This document shows positions 1 to 10,231 of a DNA stretch of 64,000 nucleotides, piece by piece. Made by a program: the position numbers and the translations under genes. The DNA lies in the NCBI RefSeq assembly GCF_003105115.1, contig NZ_QETH01000004.1, forward strand, positions 1 to 64,000, written 5' to 3'. The notes below the pieces were generated by a model. The model searched no databases, was not told where the DNA came from, and saw only the letters and a program-made list of their open reading frames with translations. Position 1 is the stretch's first letter. Each line of letters opens with the position of its first letter. Source of the stretch: Flavobacterium sp. HTF. GTDB taxonomy: Bacteria; Bacteroidota; Bacteroidia; Flavobacteriales; Flavobacteriaceae.

Positions 1-4
1 CGAT

Positions 5-97
5 ATGCCAAGTGGTAAAAAAAGAAAGAGACATAAGGTAGCTACTCACAAAAGAAAGAAAAGAGCGAGAGCTAACCGTCACAAAAAGAAAAAGTAG
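5..97 (+). CDS. 30-aa basic ribosomal protein, mS38/AURKAIP1-COX24-like
   Basis: A complete reading frame of 30 codons from ATG to TAG. The product begins MPSGKKRKRHKVATHKRKKR and is almost wholly Lys, Arg and His. It resembles the tiny AURKAIP1/COX24-domain proteins annotated throughout Bacteroidota, related to the conserved core of mitoribosomal protein mS38, so the likely role is binding rRNA in the small ribosomal subunit. It lies directly before a hairpin terminator and upstream of RNase G. Its upstream region lies outside the window, so promoter and operon cannot be judged. Recognition is by composition and motif only. Confidence 0.8.
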   Translation: MPSGKKRKRHKVATHKRKKRARANRHKKKK

Positions 98-120
98 TTT
101 TAAACTACTTTTTTCTTTTT
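92..120 (+). terminator. Intrinsic terminator after the mS38-like gene
   Basis: AAGTAGTTT and AAACTACTT form a hairpin that overlaps the stop codon and is followed by a T-rich run. Confidence 0.75.
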
Positions 121-391
121 AAACGTTCATTGAAATTTGGGAAACTTCAAAAATTCCAAAAAATAAAATCCAAAATCCAAAAATTAAGAAACCGGTATCG
201 GTTTGAGTTGGAATCTGGAATTTAAAAGTTGAAATTTAATTTTCCCTCCGGGTTAATACCTGTTAAAAAATATTGTTTAATCCATCTGTAGATAAGATTT
301 TAGATTTTAGATTCCAGATTTTAGATTTTTTCAAATCTATACTCTTCTCTCTATATTCTATTTTCTGAAAAAACAGATAAAAATTTACAGT
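121..391. other. Gene-free AT-rich spacer before RNase G
   Basis: About 270 bases with no supportable gene. It holds a small hairpin (AACCGGTATCGGTT, about 190-203) and direct repeats of TAGATTTTAGATT near 300-330. The same sort of repeat recurs at 57245-57282, so it belongs to the dispersed simple repeats of this genome. Confidence 0.5.
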
Positions 392-1936
392 GTGAATAAA
401 GAATTAATCATTAGATCTAGTTCTGAAGCCGTAGATTTTGCCTTATTAAAAGATGGAAAACTAATTGAATTACACAAAGAAGAAGAGAAAAGCAACTTTC
501 AGGTTGGTGATATTTTTATTGCCAAAATCAGAAAACCAGTTGCCGGACTTAATGCTGCTTTTGTAAACGTAGGCTTCGAAAAAGATGCTTTTTTACATTA
601 TCACGATTTAGGTCCAAACTTAGCTTCCCAACTGAAATTCATAAAACTTGTAAGCGCAGGTAAAATAAAAGATTTCTCCCTAAAAACCTTTCAGTTTGAA
701 AAAGAGATTGACAAAGATGGCATCATTACTGATATTTTAAGTGCCAATCAATCTGTTTTAGTTCAAGTAGTTAAAGAACCTATATCGACCAAAGGTCCAA
801 GAATAAGCGCTGAGCTTTCATTGGCCGGAAGATTTATCGTTCTCGTTCCTTTTTCTGACCGTGTTTCTATTTCTCAAAAAATAGAAGACAAAAAAGAAAA
901 GGATCGTCTAAAAAAACTTGTTCTATCGATCAAACCTAAAGGATTTGGTGTTATTGTTCGTACAGTAGCCGAAGGCAAAAACGTAGCCGAATTAGAAAAA
1001 GATTTGCAGAACCTGCTTGGCAGATGGTCTGCAATGTGTAAAAAATTACCAACTGCTCATCATCCATCAAAAGTATTAGGAGAACTTAACAGAGCTTCTT
1101 CGATATTAAGAGATGTATTTAACGATACCTTTAGCGGTATTCAGATAGATGATGAAGAGTTGTTCCACCAAACGAAGGAATATCTGCAGGAAATTGCACC
1201 TTCGAAACAATCGATTGTTAAGTTTTATCAATCAAATGACACTCCGATTTTCGAGAAATACAATATAGAGAGACAAATCAAAACTTCATTTGGAAGAACA
1301 GTTTCGATGAGCAAAGGCGCTTATCTTATAATTGAACACACTGAAGCTCTTCACGTTATAGACGTAAACAGCGGAAACCGTTCAAATAAGGCGACTAATC
1401 AGGAAGATACTGCCATGGAAGTGAATATGATTGCTGCCGCTGAAATTGCCAGACAACTTCGTCTGCGTGATATGGGCGGAATAATCGTAGTTGATTTTAT
1501 CGATATGTCTAATCCAGAAAACAGGAAAGTTTTGTTCGACTTCTTGCGAGAAGAAATGAGCGACGATAAAGCAAAGCATAAAATATTACCGCCGAGTAAA
1601 TTTGGTTTAGTCCAGATTACCAGACAGCGCGTAAGACCAGAAGTTAATATAAAAACAAGAGAAGAAGATCCAAATAAAGTCAACGGTGAAATTGAAGCAC
1701 CAATATTGATAATTGACAAGATCACCTCTGACTTAGAAAGACTTTTAAAAACCCACAATAAAGTTGTGCTTAACACACATCCGTTTGTGGCTGCATACCT
1801 CAGTAAAGGTTTTCCATCATTACGTTCAAAATGGTTTTTTGAACATAAGAAATGGGTGAAAATCATACCTCGTGACGCTTACACGTACTTAGAATACCAT
1901 TTCTATGATAAAAAAGGAAATGTTATTTCAGAATAA
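392..1936 (+). CDS. rng: Ribonuclease E/G family endoribonuclease (RNase G)
   Basis: A 514-residue cytoplasmic endoribonuclease of the RNase E/G family, acting in rRNA maturation and mRNA decay. The S1 RNA-binding domain spans about residues 36-128. The catalytic DNase I-like region contains HVIDVNSGNR (Asp324) and GGIIVVDFIDM (Asp368), which match the two Mg-binding Asp of E. coli RNase E; ITRQRVRPE follows. Length is close to E. coli RNase G (about 490), without the long RNase E scaffold tail. The start is GTG; no ATG is better placed. The CPxCxG zinc-link seen in many relatives is absent: the equivalent stretch reads NGEIEAP. A hairpin terminator follows at once. Confidence 0.95.
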   Translation: MNKELIIRSSSEAVDFALLKDGKLIELHKEEEKSNFQVGDIFIAKIRKPVAGLNAAFVNVGFEKDAFLHYHDLGPNLASQLKFIKLVSAGKIKDFSLKTFQFEKEIDKDGIITDILSANQSVLVQVVKEPISTKGPRISAELSLAGRFIVLVPFSDRVSISQKIEDKKEKDRLKKLVLSIKPKGFGVIVRTVAEGKNVAELEKDLQNLLGRWSAMCKKLPTAHHPSKVLGELNRASSILRDVFNDTFSGIQIDDEELFHQTKEYLQEIAPSKQSIVKFYQSNDTPIFEKYNIERQIKTSFGRTVSMSKGAYLIIEHTEALHVIDVNSGNRSNKATNQEDTAMEVNMIAAAEIARQLRLRDMGGIIVVDFIDMSNPENRKVLFDFLREEMSDDKAKHKILPPSKFGLVQITRQRVRPEVNIKTREEDPNKVNGEIEAPILIIDKITSDLERLLKTHNKVVLNTHPFVAAYLSKGFPSLRSKWFFEHKKWVKIIPRDAYTYLEYHFYDKKGNVISE

Positions 1937-1941
1937 AAAAC

Positions 1942-1976
1942 AAAACCGCTTCTCGAAAGATTAGCGGTTTTTTTGT
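1942..1976. terminator. Terminator between convergent rng and pbpC
   Basis: AAAACCGCT and AGCGGTTTT form a 9-bp stem followed by a T-run on the plus strand. It sits between convergent genes and may work in both directions. Confidence 0.8.
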
Positions 1977-1998
1977 GCCTTTTTTTTTAAAAATAATA

Positions 1999-4374
1999 TT
2001 ACTCTCTTATAATCTCTACTTTTCTCGTAATCTCATTTCCTGATTCATCTACAACAGTAATGTGATGAAACCCGGCATTCATTATAATTGGTTTTTCATG
2101 AAAGACTTTAGTTACGCCTTTATAAACATGATCGACATACCAAAATAATTGTTTTTCCCTTTGAGAATACGCTACTTTAAAAATTACCGGCTGTACTTCA
2201 CTATTAAAATTCTTTGTTAAATAAATTTTACTATTGGTTTTTGGATAAATAAAATCCATAGAAGCGGTTTGCATCCCTAAACAATCCTCTTTAAACGGTG
2301 GCAATGGCAAGTACTCAATATGTTTGCCTTTGTAATACCAGGCCATAACTGGCGGCAATACAAACCAGTTTTTAGTAACCATATTTTCAACACTTTCACA
2401 ACTGCTATTCACCTGAAATTGTTCGCTTTTATCGAGGTGAATTGTTTTATGATAAGAACAAACCGTAGTTGATTTTCCTTTTTTGGTAACCCATTGTTTA
2501 ATTTTTGGGCAACCTTCTTTTGCCAGATATCCGCTCAAACTGCAAACCTCAGCTTGATTCAAATCTTCGTACGGAATTCCGAACCATCGCTGTCTTGGCA
2601 ATAAATTAAATACATCAAATAAAATTGGTGCGGCACTTGTAACTCCTGTCAAGGTTGGTCTTCCTTCTCCAGTTGCATTTCCAACCCAAATTCCAACCAC
2701 ATATCTTGAATTGGTTCCAATTGCCCATGCATCCCGATTTCCAAAACTGGTTCCTGTTTTCCAGGCGATTTTTAAAGAACTGTCGTAAAATTTCCAGGCT
2801 TCATCTCCTTCTGGCCTGTTCACCTCTTCCATTGCATTATACGTAAGCCAAATTGATCCAGCACCCAAAATATTCTTTTGGTTGGTTTCTGAACCGAAAT
2901 CGGCTTCAAAATCATTATTATAATTCAGTTCTGTAAATTCATTTGTTCTGTACTTTCCATGACTTTTATTAAAATAATTAACGGTTGAAGACAAGTTTGA
3001 ATATGTTCGGCATAAATCCCACAAGTTACTTTCTGCACCACCCAAAATAAGTGACAATCCATAATGATCTGGTGATTTATTGATATTTTTTAACCTGAAT
3101 TTCTGCAGTTCTTCATAAAATTTATCAACACCAAAATCCTGCAACATCAAAACTGCCGGAATATTCAAAGAACGTGACAACGCCCGATGTGCCGGGACAG
3201 CTCCGTCAAAAGTTAAATTAAAATTCTGAGGGGTGTAACCCGCAATTTGGGTCGGAACGTCTGCAACTAAAGTATTTGGCAATAATTCACCATCATCAAG
3301 CATGGCACCGTACAAAAGAGGTTTCAGAATACTTCCTGTACTTCTTGGCGCATCAATAATATCTACGTCTTTTTGATGGTCATTGTCTGTTGGGGAATTC
3401 CCGATATAACTTATTACGTTTCTATTCTGAACATCAATTACTAAAATCGCCAAGTTATGAACCTCATTTTGCTTATACTGATTGTAATAATATTTAGCAA
3501 TTTGATTCACCCGGTTCTGAAGCGCAAAATCAATTGTTGTTTTTACTCTTTTTCCTTCTTCATTTTTCGCTACACGCTGCAATAAATGTGGTGCAGTCTG
3601 AGGAAGATTATAAGGTTTTTGTGGTAATGGTTCGTCTATAGAAAGTTCGTAAGTCTGTTGGTCAATTATGCCTTCCTGATTTAATTTTAATAAAAGACGA
3701 TTGCGTTTTTCTAATAATTTAATTTGGTTTTTTCCAGGATAAATTAAACTTGGCGCATTTGGCAAAACCGCCAGGGTAGCGCTTTCAGCCCAAGATAATT
3801 GATTTGACTGAACACCAAAATATCGCCACGCAGCCATTTCGAGTCCGACAACATTTCCTCCAAATGGGGCATGAGCTGCATATAATTCCAAAATTTCATT
3901 TTTAGAATATCCCAATTCAAGTCTTGTCGAAAGAATGACTTCTATAATTTTTTCGAAATAAGTTCTCTTTTTTCCCTTTCTGGAAAGTCGGATTACTTGT
4001 TGTGTTAATGTACTTCCTCCACGAACAACTTTTCCGGCCTTTCTGTTTTGTTTGACAGCATTGACCATTGCAACCGGATTAAAACCCGGATGTTTATAGA
4101 AATATTCATCTTCAAAATAAACAATACACTTTTTAAATTTATCCGGAACACTATCCTGCGCCGGAAAACGCCATTGTCCGTCACGGGCAATTTTTGCTCC
4201 CAGTAATTCACCGTCACTGCTTTCAATAACTGTTGAATAGGGTTCTTTGAATAAAGTCCTTGGTATTGAAAAATAGTAAATAAGCAAGAGCAGAAATGCA
4301 ATTGCTGATTTTATTTTATTCTTTTTTATCCAGTTTATAATGCGTTGAAAGAACGCTTTTAATTTATTTTTCAA
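1999..4374 (-). CDS. pbpC: Penicillin-binding protein 1C (bifunctional transglycosylase/transpeptidase)
   Basis: A 791-residue class A PBP anchored by one N-terminal membrane helix (about residues 22-38). The transglycosylase domain shows FEDEYFYKHPGF (catalytic Glu88) and RGGSTLTQQ (about 118-126). The transpeptidase domain shows the three penicillin-binding motifs: SILK (Ser348/Lys351), SLN (402-404) and KTGT (539-542). The long tail fits the C-terminal domain of PBP1C. The start codon is TTG, with an in-frame stop three codons upstream. It lies 117 bases downstream of the alpha-2-macroglobulin gene on the same strand, the usual pairing of these two families, which suggests a joint role in cell-wall repair and defence of the envelope. 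Confidence 0.93.
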   Translation of the reverse strand: MKNKLKAFFQRIINWIKKNKIKSAIAFLLLLIYYFSIPRTLFKEPYSTVIESSDGELLGAKIARDGQWRFPAQDSVPDKFKKCIVYFEDEYFYKHPGFNPVAMVNAVKQNRKAGKVVRGGSTLTQQVIRLSRKGKKRTYFEKIIEVILSTRLELGYSKNEILELYAAHAPFGGNVVGLEMAAWRYFGVQSNQLSWAESATLAVLPNAPSLIYPGKNQIKLLEKRNRLLLKLNQEGIIDQQTYELSIDEPLPQKPYNLPQTAPHLLQRVAKNEEGKRVKTTIDFALQNRVNQIAKYYYNQYKQNEVHNLAILVIDVQNRNVISYIGNSPTDNDHQKDVDIIDAPRSTGSILKPLLYGAMLDDGELLPNTLVADVPTQIAGYTPQNFNLTFDGAVPAHRALSRSLNIPAVLMLQDFGVDKFYEELQKFRLKNINKSPDHYGLSLILGGAESNLWDLCRTYSNLSSTVNYFNKSHGKYRTNEFTELNYNNDFEADFGSETNQKNILGAGSIWLTYNAMEEVNRPEGDEAWKFYDSSLKIAWKTGTSFGNRDAWAIGTNSRYVVGIWVGNATGEGRPTLTGVTSAAPILFDVFNLLPRQRWFGIPYEDLNQAEVCSLSGYLAKEGCPKIKQWVTKKGKSTTVCSYHKTIHLDKSEQFQVNSSCESVENMVTKNWFVLPPVMAWYYKGKHIEYLPLPPFKEDCLGMQTASMDFIYPKTNSKIYLTKNFNSEVQPVIFKVAYSQREKQLFWYVDHVYKGVTKVFHEKPIIMNAGFHHITVVDESGNEITRKVEIIRE

Positions 4375-4424
4375 TACTGATTAATTTAACCGCAAAGAGC
4401 GCTAAGTAATACGCAAGTTTTTTG

Positions 4425-4486
4425 CACGCAGATTTAGCTGATCTTGCAGATTTTATGTTATCTGCCGAATCAGCAAAATCTGCGTG
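4425..4486. repeat. Imperfect 27-bp inverted repeat
   Basis: CACGCAGATTTAGCTGAT at the left is matched by the reverse complement at the right (27-base arms, four mismatches, loop about 8). It fills the gap between the macroglobulin gene and pbpC. Related CGCAGATT fragments occur near 34930-34965, so this looks like a dispersed palindromic repeat. There is no clear T-run. Confidence 0.7.
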
Positions 4487-4491
4487 AAACT

Positions 4492-7400
4492 TTATTTCAC
4501 AACCTGAACCCAAAATCCTTTTGTTCTGGCCAGGAAGGTATGATCGTACATCGCTTCACATTGCAATCCGGGTAAATAATAACTACCAAGATATGAAGCG
4601 TTCAGTAAAATCTTGAATGTTTTGGTTTCTCCTGCTTTTAATCCAAAATAGAAATTTGTCCTGTCGTCACGAATATCAATATAATCGGCTGTATTATTTG
4701 TAGCTTCTCCATAATCGGTAAAACGGGTATTTACAATTTCAAATCCGGATGGTAAAATCTGAGATAAAGCGACATTTTGTACATATTCATTTTTCTGGTT
4801 TTTAATAGTAACCTCAGCAACAAACTCTGTTCCCTGTGCAATTCTTGATACATCAATTACACTGCCTTTTCTATTTCTGAAAACAATTTTGGCCGAAAGG
4901 TTGCTCTCAACAGCATTTTCTTCACCTACAGGAAGAATTCCGGTGTTGAGTACGCGAACATAAATTGTGTTCTTTTTATTGTTTTTTAAAGTAACGCTGT
5001 TTGTCCCGGACTTCACAACCAGACTTCTGTCTGCTACAGTCTTATTTGTTTTTATATTCTGCGCTTTTCCATCTTTGCTAAACTGAATATCAATTCCTTT
5101 TGGACCGTTGTTTAGTGAGAATTTTGACATAGCATATAAACAGTAAGCTGTAGTTTGTGTACTCATCCACTGATCGCTGGCCATGTTTTTAGCCAGTTTT
5201 GTTGCCATCATGAACGAATTTTCTTTTTGGTTTAACAATAATAAAGTTTCCAGTGCCATCGCTCTGTTTCTATCACCTGAACCATAGTAATAATAACTGT
5301 AATCACTTGAACTATCATCAATTTTGCTATGCAGCAACAACGTTAATCCTGCACTTTTCTGGCCTGCCAGAACATAAGCTGCTGCTAGTCGCAATTTGCT
5401 TTCGTTTGAGATTCCGTTTGTTTCTCTCAATCTGTTCATAGAAGACAAATCCGGAGAACCGGCTAATGCCAGCGTATATAAACGATATGCTTGTGCCATA
5501 TCATTTCCATAACGTGGCTCAAAACGCCATTTCTTCGCTTCTTTTTGCTGATACGAAATCCATTTTGATTTGAAATTGATTGGTAAAACATATCCTTTTT
5601 TCTCTGCTTCAATTATAAAATGTCCGGCATAAGAAGTTCCCCAATCATCTGCAATTGTATTTCCCTGCCAGTATGAAAGCCCTCCGTTTGGTAACTGGAA
5701 ACTTCCCAGTCTTGTAATTCCGGCAGTAACATTCTTCTGAATGAGCTGTTGGCGTGTTGCATCAACATCGGCAACATCTGTTAAGAATAATTGCGGGAAA
5801 ACCGATGAAGTTGTCTGTTCTACACAACCATGCGGATATTGAATCAGATATTGTAACCTTCCGTTCAGATTAATTGTTGGCATTGAAGAAACCTCCAGTT
5901 TTGCCTTATTACTTCCGGATACTCCAAAGGTTTTCCATGAAATAGTTTTAGCACTATTAGGCGGTAAAATAACGTCTGTGTAAGTGTTCGTTACCGGATT
6001 CGGATTCGTCATGTCGATCTCAACATCGTAAGTTGATTTCTGGCTTCCCGAAGTAGCAACAATCTGCACTTTTGCAATTCCGGTCAGACTTCCTACTGCG
6101 AGATTAAAGTACGCCATTTTTTCGTCTGGCTGTGTAAATGTTACGTTTTGAGCAGCACTTCCGATTACCTTTAATCCGTTGCTGGTTTTAATCTGAACTT
6201 TTACGTTTTTAATATTTTTCTCTGTTGCAAAAACCGTAACCGGAATTGTTACTTTTTCTGAAGGAGAAATTTTTCTTGGTAATGAAGCCAAAACCATCAG
6301 CGGACTGCGAACCGGAGTTGCTTTCTCGACACTTCCGTACGCGCTCGTTGCCGCATCACCAGCGACCACCATAGTTCTTACCGAACCAATATATTTTGGC
6401 AACGTAACCTGATGTGTTTTTGTCTGTCCTTTTTCCAGCTTGAATGGCCCAAGATAAATCACCACTGGTTTAAAACGATTGGCTTTTTTAGCTTTTCCTC
6501 CACCAAGATCCTGATCTCCACCAATACTGAAAATCTGATTTACTTTTCCGCCATACGCACCGATAACATCATCATATACGTCCCAGGTTTTTACGCCGAG
6601 AGCTTCTCTAACATAAAAACTATCCCAGGCATTTGGCGTTTTAAATCTTGTTAAATCCAACAAACCTTCATCGACAATTGCGATCGTATAGGTCATTTCT
6701 TTACCGGATTTCTCACTTACTTTTATAGGAAATGATTGTTCCGGCCTCAGAACATCAGACATGGTAATAGTTGGTTCAAGTTTTGTGTTTTTATCTACAA
6801 CTCCAATCGGAACAATTCCGTACATACGAATTGGAGAATCATTCTTAGTCGAAGCATGCGGCTGTAAAAGTGTGATATTAAAATAAACATTTGGTGCCAT
6901 CTCTGCCGTTACAGGAACTTCTACTTTTGTTTCCCCTTTTTTGGTTTCTACCCAGAGTGTCTTAACTACTTTTGAGCCATTTTCTATTGAGATTAAGGCA
7001 CGTCCGCCTTCACTTGATGGAAAAGAAATCTGAGCTTTTTCTCCAACAGCATAATCTCTTTTATCGGTAGAAAAAACAAGCATATTCGCGGTTGAAGCAT
7101 CTGTATTCCTGGTTTTTCCTGACCAGATTGGCCAGTCGATATTTACGGTTAAGGCAGTTGCATGCCCTCCGTTTTCATCAGAAACCCTGATTAAATAACG
7201 TCCCCATTCTTCATCTGTCAAGGCAAATTGGAAACTTCCTTTTCCGTTTGAATCTGTGTTTACTTTAAATGTTTTGTAAGAGGTTGTTGCTTCAGATGAA
7301 TTGTAGTTCGACAGATTATCACTTGAAGCATCCCACCACCAGCGCCATTCTACTTTATAAACTTTTACTTCAAGATCTCTTACCGGTCTTGGTCTTCCGT

Positions 7401-10179
7401 TTTCATCTACTGTTACGATATCAAAACGATTGTTCGTTCTCGTTTCAAGCATACCGTATTTGTTTGGTTCAGGCGATTTTATTCCGACATACGTTTTGTA
7501 TGGGGAATAAGTTGTTGCCATAGCATCCATGCTAAAATCTCCGCCTTCTTCATATACTTTTGTAATGAATGAAGCTCTTAACATTCCCGGCGCCTGTCCT
7601 TGTAATTTCGGATTTATATTGACAGAAGCTCTTCCATTTGCATCCAGTTTTCCTGAAAAAATATTTACTTCTTCAGTACTGAAGCGGCGAACTAAATCAT
7701 CAAAAGCATATTTTTCATACCCTTTAAATGTAGTTTTCTGCTCAGAAAACTTGGCCTGCATTTCTACATTCAGATTCTTTGCTATTGCCCCATGAAGCCA
7801 GGTTACTTCCAGATTACTTGAATTTGGGTAAGCAGAAGATAATATGGCATTTTTAAAACTGTTTTTGATTTTTAAACGATTTGGTTTTATCGTTTCAATT
7901 TTTATGTTTTTGTAGAATTTTGCACCTCCTACGCTCACCATTGCTTCCCAGCTTCCTGTTGGTGCATCCGGATCTGTTGGAACAATAAACGAATAATGAT
8001 TAAGGTCATTTGTTTTTTGAACCGTCTGGTAAGTTACTTTTCCGTTTGGATCTGTTAATCTGAATTTTATCGGATGCGCTTTTGGTAATTTATTTGAGGC
8101 ATCATTCAAAATAAAAGATAAATACAAATTATCGCCGGGGCGCCAAACGCCACGTTCTCCATAAATAAAACCTTTTAATCCTTTTTGAAGTGTTTCGCCC
8201 GAAACATCAAAATTACTTACAGACAATGAATTCCCGTCGTCAAGCTTTACGTAGGTAGACTGATCGCCTAATGTTACAATCGCAAAATAGGCAAACTTAT
8301 CAATCTGAAATGTTGCAATTCCTTCGCTGCTTGTCGCTTCTGTAGCGATTTTTTGTTGTTGGAAACTGTATAAATCTATTCTTGCGTTTGAAACGGGTTC
8401 TGTTGTAAGAATGTTATTTACGGCAAATAAATAAGACTTATTCTCTCCTCTTTTGGCAATTACACCCAAGTCTGAAGCCAGAATATTGGTTGCAATTCTC
8501 GCGTTATAATAATAAGATCCTGTACATGGATCCTGGCTTTCTCTCCATTCGTAATCATCATAGTAATAATCATCGTATGAATTACCGCTGTAATTCACGT
8601 CGTTTTCATCAACTTCTTCTTCCTCTTCGTTTTGATCTGAATCAGTTTCTGATGTTTCGCACTTATACATAGAATATTTCTTTTTGTATGAGAATTCAAC
8701 TCTGTAAATTGCTCCCGGTTCGGGCTTGATTATTTTGGATAAATCCAAAGCAAAAGTGTTCCATTTACTCAAATTGACCAAAGAGTTTTCTTTAAGATTT
8801 ATGGTAGTTTTGGCAACGGGCTGAGAAACTCGTTTTAGATTTTGCGATCCGTTTAATTCATTATTCTGAAGAAACTGCAGAATATTATTCTTGTAAATCT
8901 TATAAACTTTTACATCAACAGCGCTCAGATTTGCAGTTTCAAAATTCAGTTTCAGATTGTTTGAACTTGGCAGAATTGTTCCGTTTTTCACAAAACGTAC
9001 GTTTGGTTTTATCTGGTCAAAAGAGATTTTTTGCGAATAATTCTCTTTCATCTTCTGTCCATACTGACTTTCTATTCCCTGAAAAACTTCTAATAAAAGT
9101 TCCCCTGTTATATTTTGTTCGGGAGCTGTTTCTTCAACTACTTCAGGTTCTTCTTCTACAACTGCAGCAGCACTGTCTACAACAACTGCAGCACTATCTA
9201 CAGCGACACTTGCAGAATCGACTGTGGCAACAGTTACGGGTTCTTCTGCAACAACTTCATGAATAACTTGTGGCGCTGCTTTTTCATTACTAAAATATAC
9301 TTTGAGTATGTTTCCCTGTGTAGAAAATTTTAAATTATTAGTATTTTGAATCGCTACTAAACCTTTAAAATCCTGTCCTTTTTCCAAAGGTTCTGAGAAA
9401 TTAATTGAAACCGACTGATTGTCCTCATCCGGCACTTCAACTTTTATAACCTTGAATTCATTTATGGCTGTAATCGGAAAATCGATTTTTCCTTTCTGGT
9501 CTATATCAAAATCACTTCCATCGTAAGCAATTTCAAGCTCACTTGGCTCAGAATAACGCTTAATATTATCAATAATAAATTTGAATTCTTTTCCTGATTT
9601 TACGGCATTATCAAATTTAATCTGAAGGTCTTCTCCTTTCTGACTTGCGGAAACGAGTTTTTGAGCCGTTTCAAGATCAATGTCATCTGCTGTTTTTAAA
9701 ACACAATTTAAATATTGGGATTCTTTGCTGCGTGACTGAATATCAAGCGTATTTATTGTAAAATCCTGCTTAACTGTTTTGACCGTGAAATTAAATTTAG
9801 AAAGTTCTTTTTCCTTTTCTTTTGGAAGTGTGATTAGTTTATCTAAGTTTAATGTAACCTGATATTCGGTACCCGGTTTTAATTTTTTCTCCGGAATAAA
9901 AGCAATGGTATTGCTGGAAAGTGCAACGACTTTTCCGTTTACGCTTGGCGAAATATCGAATAAATCATCATCGAGTTCTTCATTGATTTTCCATTCTTTT
10001 TTATCAAAAGCCAAAACCACACGTATGTCTGATTGCGACGGGACAATTCCGCCGGTAAAACTAGTTATGTACTCTCTGAATAATGAAAAATCGGAATTAA
10101 AATCGGCAGCTGATTTTCTGCCACAGGCTTGTAAAATAAAAAATACAAAAAATACGTAAACTAATTTTCTTGCTTTCAC
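4492..10179 (-). CDS. Bacterial alpha-2-macroglobulin family lipoprotein
   Basis: A 1895-residue periplasmic lipoprotein. The signal peptide ends FFILQAC with lipid-bearing Cys19. The thioester motif typical of active protease-trapping macroglobulins is present as GCVEQ (Cys1452), within the alpha-helical thioester domain that follows a chain of beta-sandwich MG domains. Two low-complexity stretches stand out: an Ala/Val/Glu-rich linker at about residues 310-353 and a Glu/Asp/Tyr-rich patch at about 510-550. It is upstream of pbpC on the same strand; in the known bacterial model the macroglobulin traps invading proteases while PBP1C repairs peptidoglycan. A -7-like box TACTTTTG lies 53-60 bases upstream. 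Confidence 0.92.
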   Translation of the reverse strand: MKARKLVYVFFVFFILQACGRKSAADFNSDFSLFREYITSFTGGIVPSQSDIRVVLAFDKKEWKINEELDDDLFDISPSVNGKVVALSSNTIAFIPEKKLKPGTEYQVTLNLDKLITLPKEKEKELSKFNFTVKTVKQDFTINTLDIQSRSKESQYLNCVLKTADDIDLETAQKLVSASQKGEDLQIKFDNAVKSGKEFKFIIDNIKRYSEPSELEIAYDGSDFDIDQKGKIDFPITAINEFKVIKVEVPDEDNQSVSINFSEPLEKGQDFKGLVAIQNTNNLKFSTQGNILKVYFSNEKAAPQVIHEVVAEEPVTVATVDSASVAVDSAAVVVDSAAAVVEEEPEVVEETAPEQNITGELLLEVFQGIESQYGQKMKENYSQKISFDQIKPNVRFVKNGTILPSSNNLKLNFETANLSAVDVKVYKIYKNNILQFLQNNELNGSQNLKRVSQPVAKTTINLKENSLVNLSKWNTFALDLSKIIKPEPGAIYRVEFSYKKKYSMYKCETSETDSDQNEEEEEVDENDVNYSGNSYDDYYYDDYEWRESQDPCTGSYYYNARIATNILASDLGVIAKRGENKSYLFAVNNILTTEPVSNARIDLYSFQQQKIATEATSSEGIATFQIDKFAYFAIVTLGDQSTYVKLDDGNSLSVSNFDVSGETLQKGLKGFIYGERGVWRPGDNLYLSFILNDASNKLPKAHPIKFRLTDPNGKVTYQTVQKTNDLNHYSFIVPTDPDAPTGSWEAMVSVGGAKFYKNIKIETIKPNRLKIKNSFKNAILSSAYPNSSNLEVTWLHGAIAKNLNVEMQAKFSEQKTTFKGYEKYAFDDLVRRFSTEEVNIFSGKLDANGRASVNINPKLQGQAPGMLRASFITKVYEEGGDFSMDAMATTYSPYKTYVGIKSPEPNKYGMLETRTNNRFDIVTVDENGRPRPVRDLEVKVYKVEWRWWWDASSDNLSNYNSSEATTSYKTFKVNTDSNGKGSFQFALTDEEWGRYLIRVSDENGGHATALTVNIDWPIWSGKTRNTDASTANMLVFSTDKRDYAVGEKAQISFPSSEGGRALISIENGSKVVKTLWVETKKGETKVEVPVTAEMAPNVYFNITLLQPHASTKNDSPIRMYGIVPIGVVDKNTKLEPTITMSDVLRPEQSFPIKVSEKSGKEMTYTIAIVDEGLLDLTRFKTPNAWDSFYVREALGVKTWDVYDDVIGAYGGKVNQIFSIGGDQDLGGGKAKKANRFKPVVIYLGPFKLEKGQTKTHQVTLPKYIGSVRTMVVAGDAATSAYGSVEKATPVRSPLMVLASLPRKISPSEKVTIPVTVFATEKNIKNVKVQIKTSNGLKVIGSAAQNVTFTQPDEKMAYFNLAVGSLTGIAKVQIVATSGSQKSTYDVEIDMTNPNPVTNTYTDVILPPNSAKTISWKTFGVSGSNKAKLEVSSMPTINLNGRLQYLIQYPHGCVEQTTSSVFPQLFLTDVADVDATRQQLIQKNVTAGITRLGSFQLPNGGLSYWQGNTIADDWGTSYAGHFIIEAEKKGYVLPINFKSKWISYQQKEAKKWRFEPRYGNDMAQAYRLYTLALAGSPDLSSMNRLRETNGISNESKLRLAAAYVLAGQKSAGLTLLLHSKIDDSSSDYSYYYYGSGDRNRAMALETLLLLNQKENSFMMATKLAKNMASDQWMSTQTTAYCLYAMSKFSLNNGPKGIDIQFSKDGKAQNIKTNKTVADRSLVVKSGTNSVTLKNNKKNTIYVRVLNTGILPVGEENAVESNLSAKIVFRNRKGSVIDVSRIAQGTEFVAEVTIKNQKNEYVQNVALSQILPSGFEIVNTRFTDYGEATNNTADYIDIRDDRTNFYFGLKAGETKTFKILLNASYLGSYYLPGLQCEAMYDHTFLARTKGFWVQVVK

Positions 10180-10231
10180 TTTTATATGGAGTTAATGGTT
10201 AACAAATTAGAAATTTAATACGATTTACCGG

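Noticed and set aside
8931..9333. Plus-strand frames rich in Leu/Gln/Phe/Tyr inside the macroglobulin gene
   Set aside because: They are antisense images of its Ala/Val/Glu linker and have no independent support.
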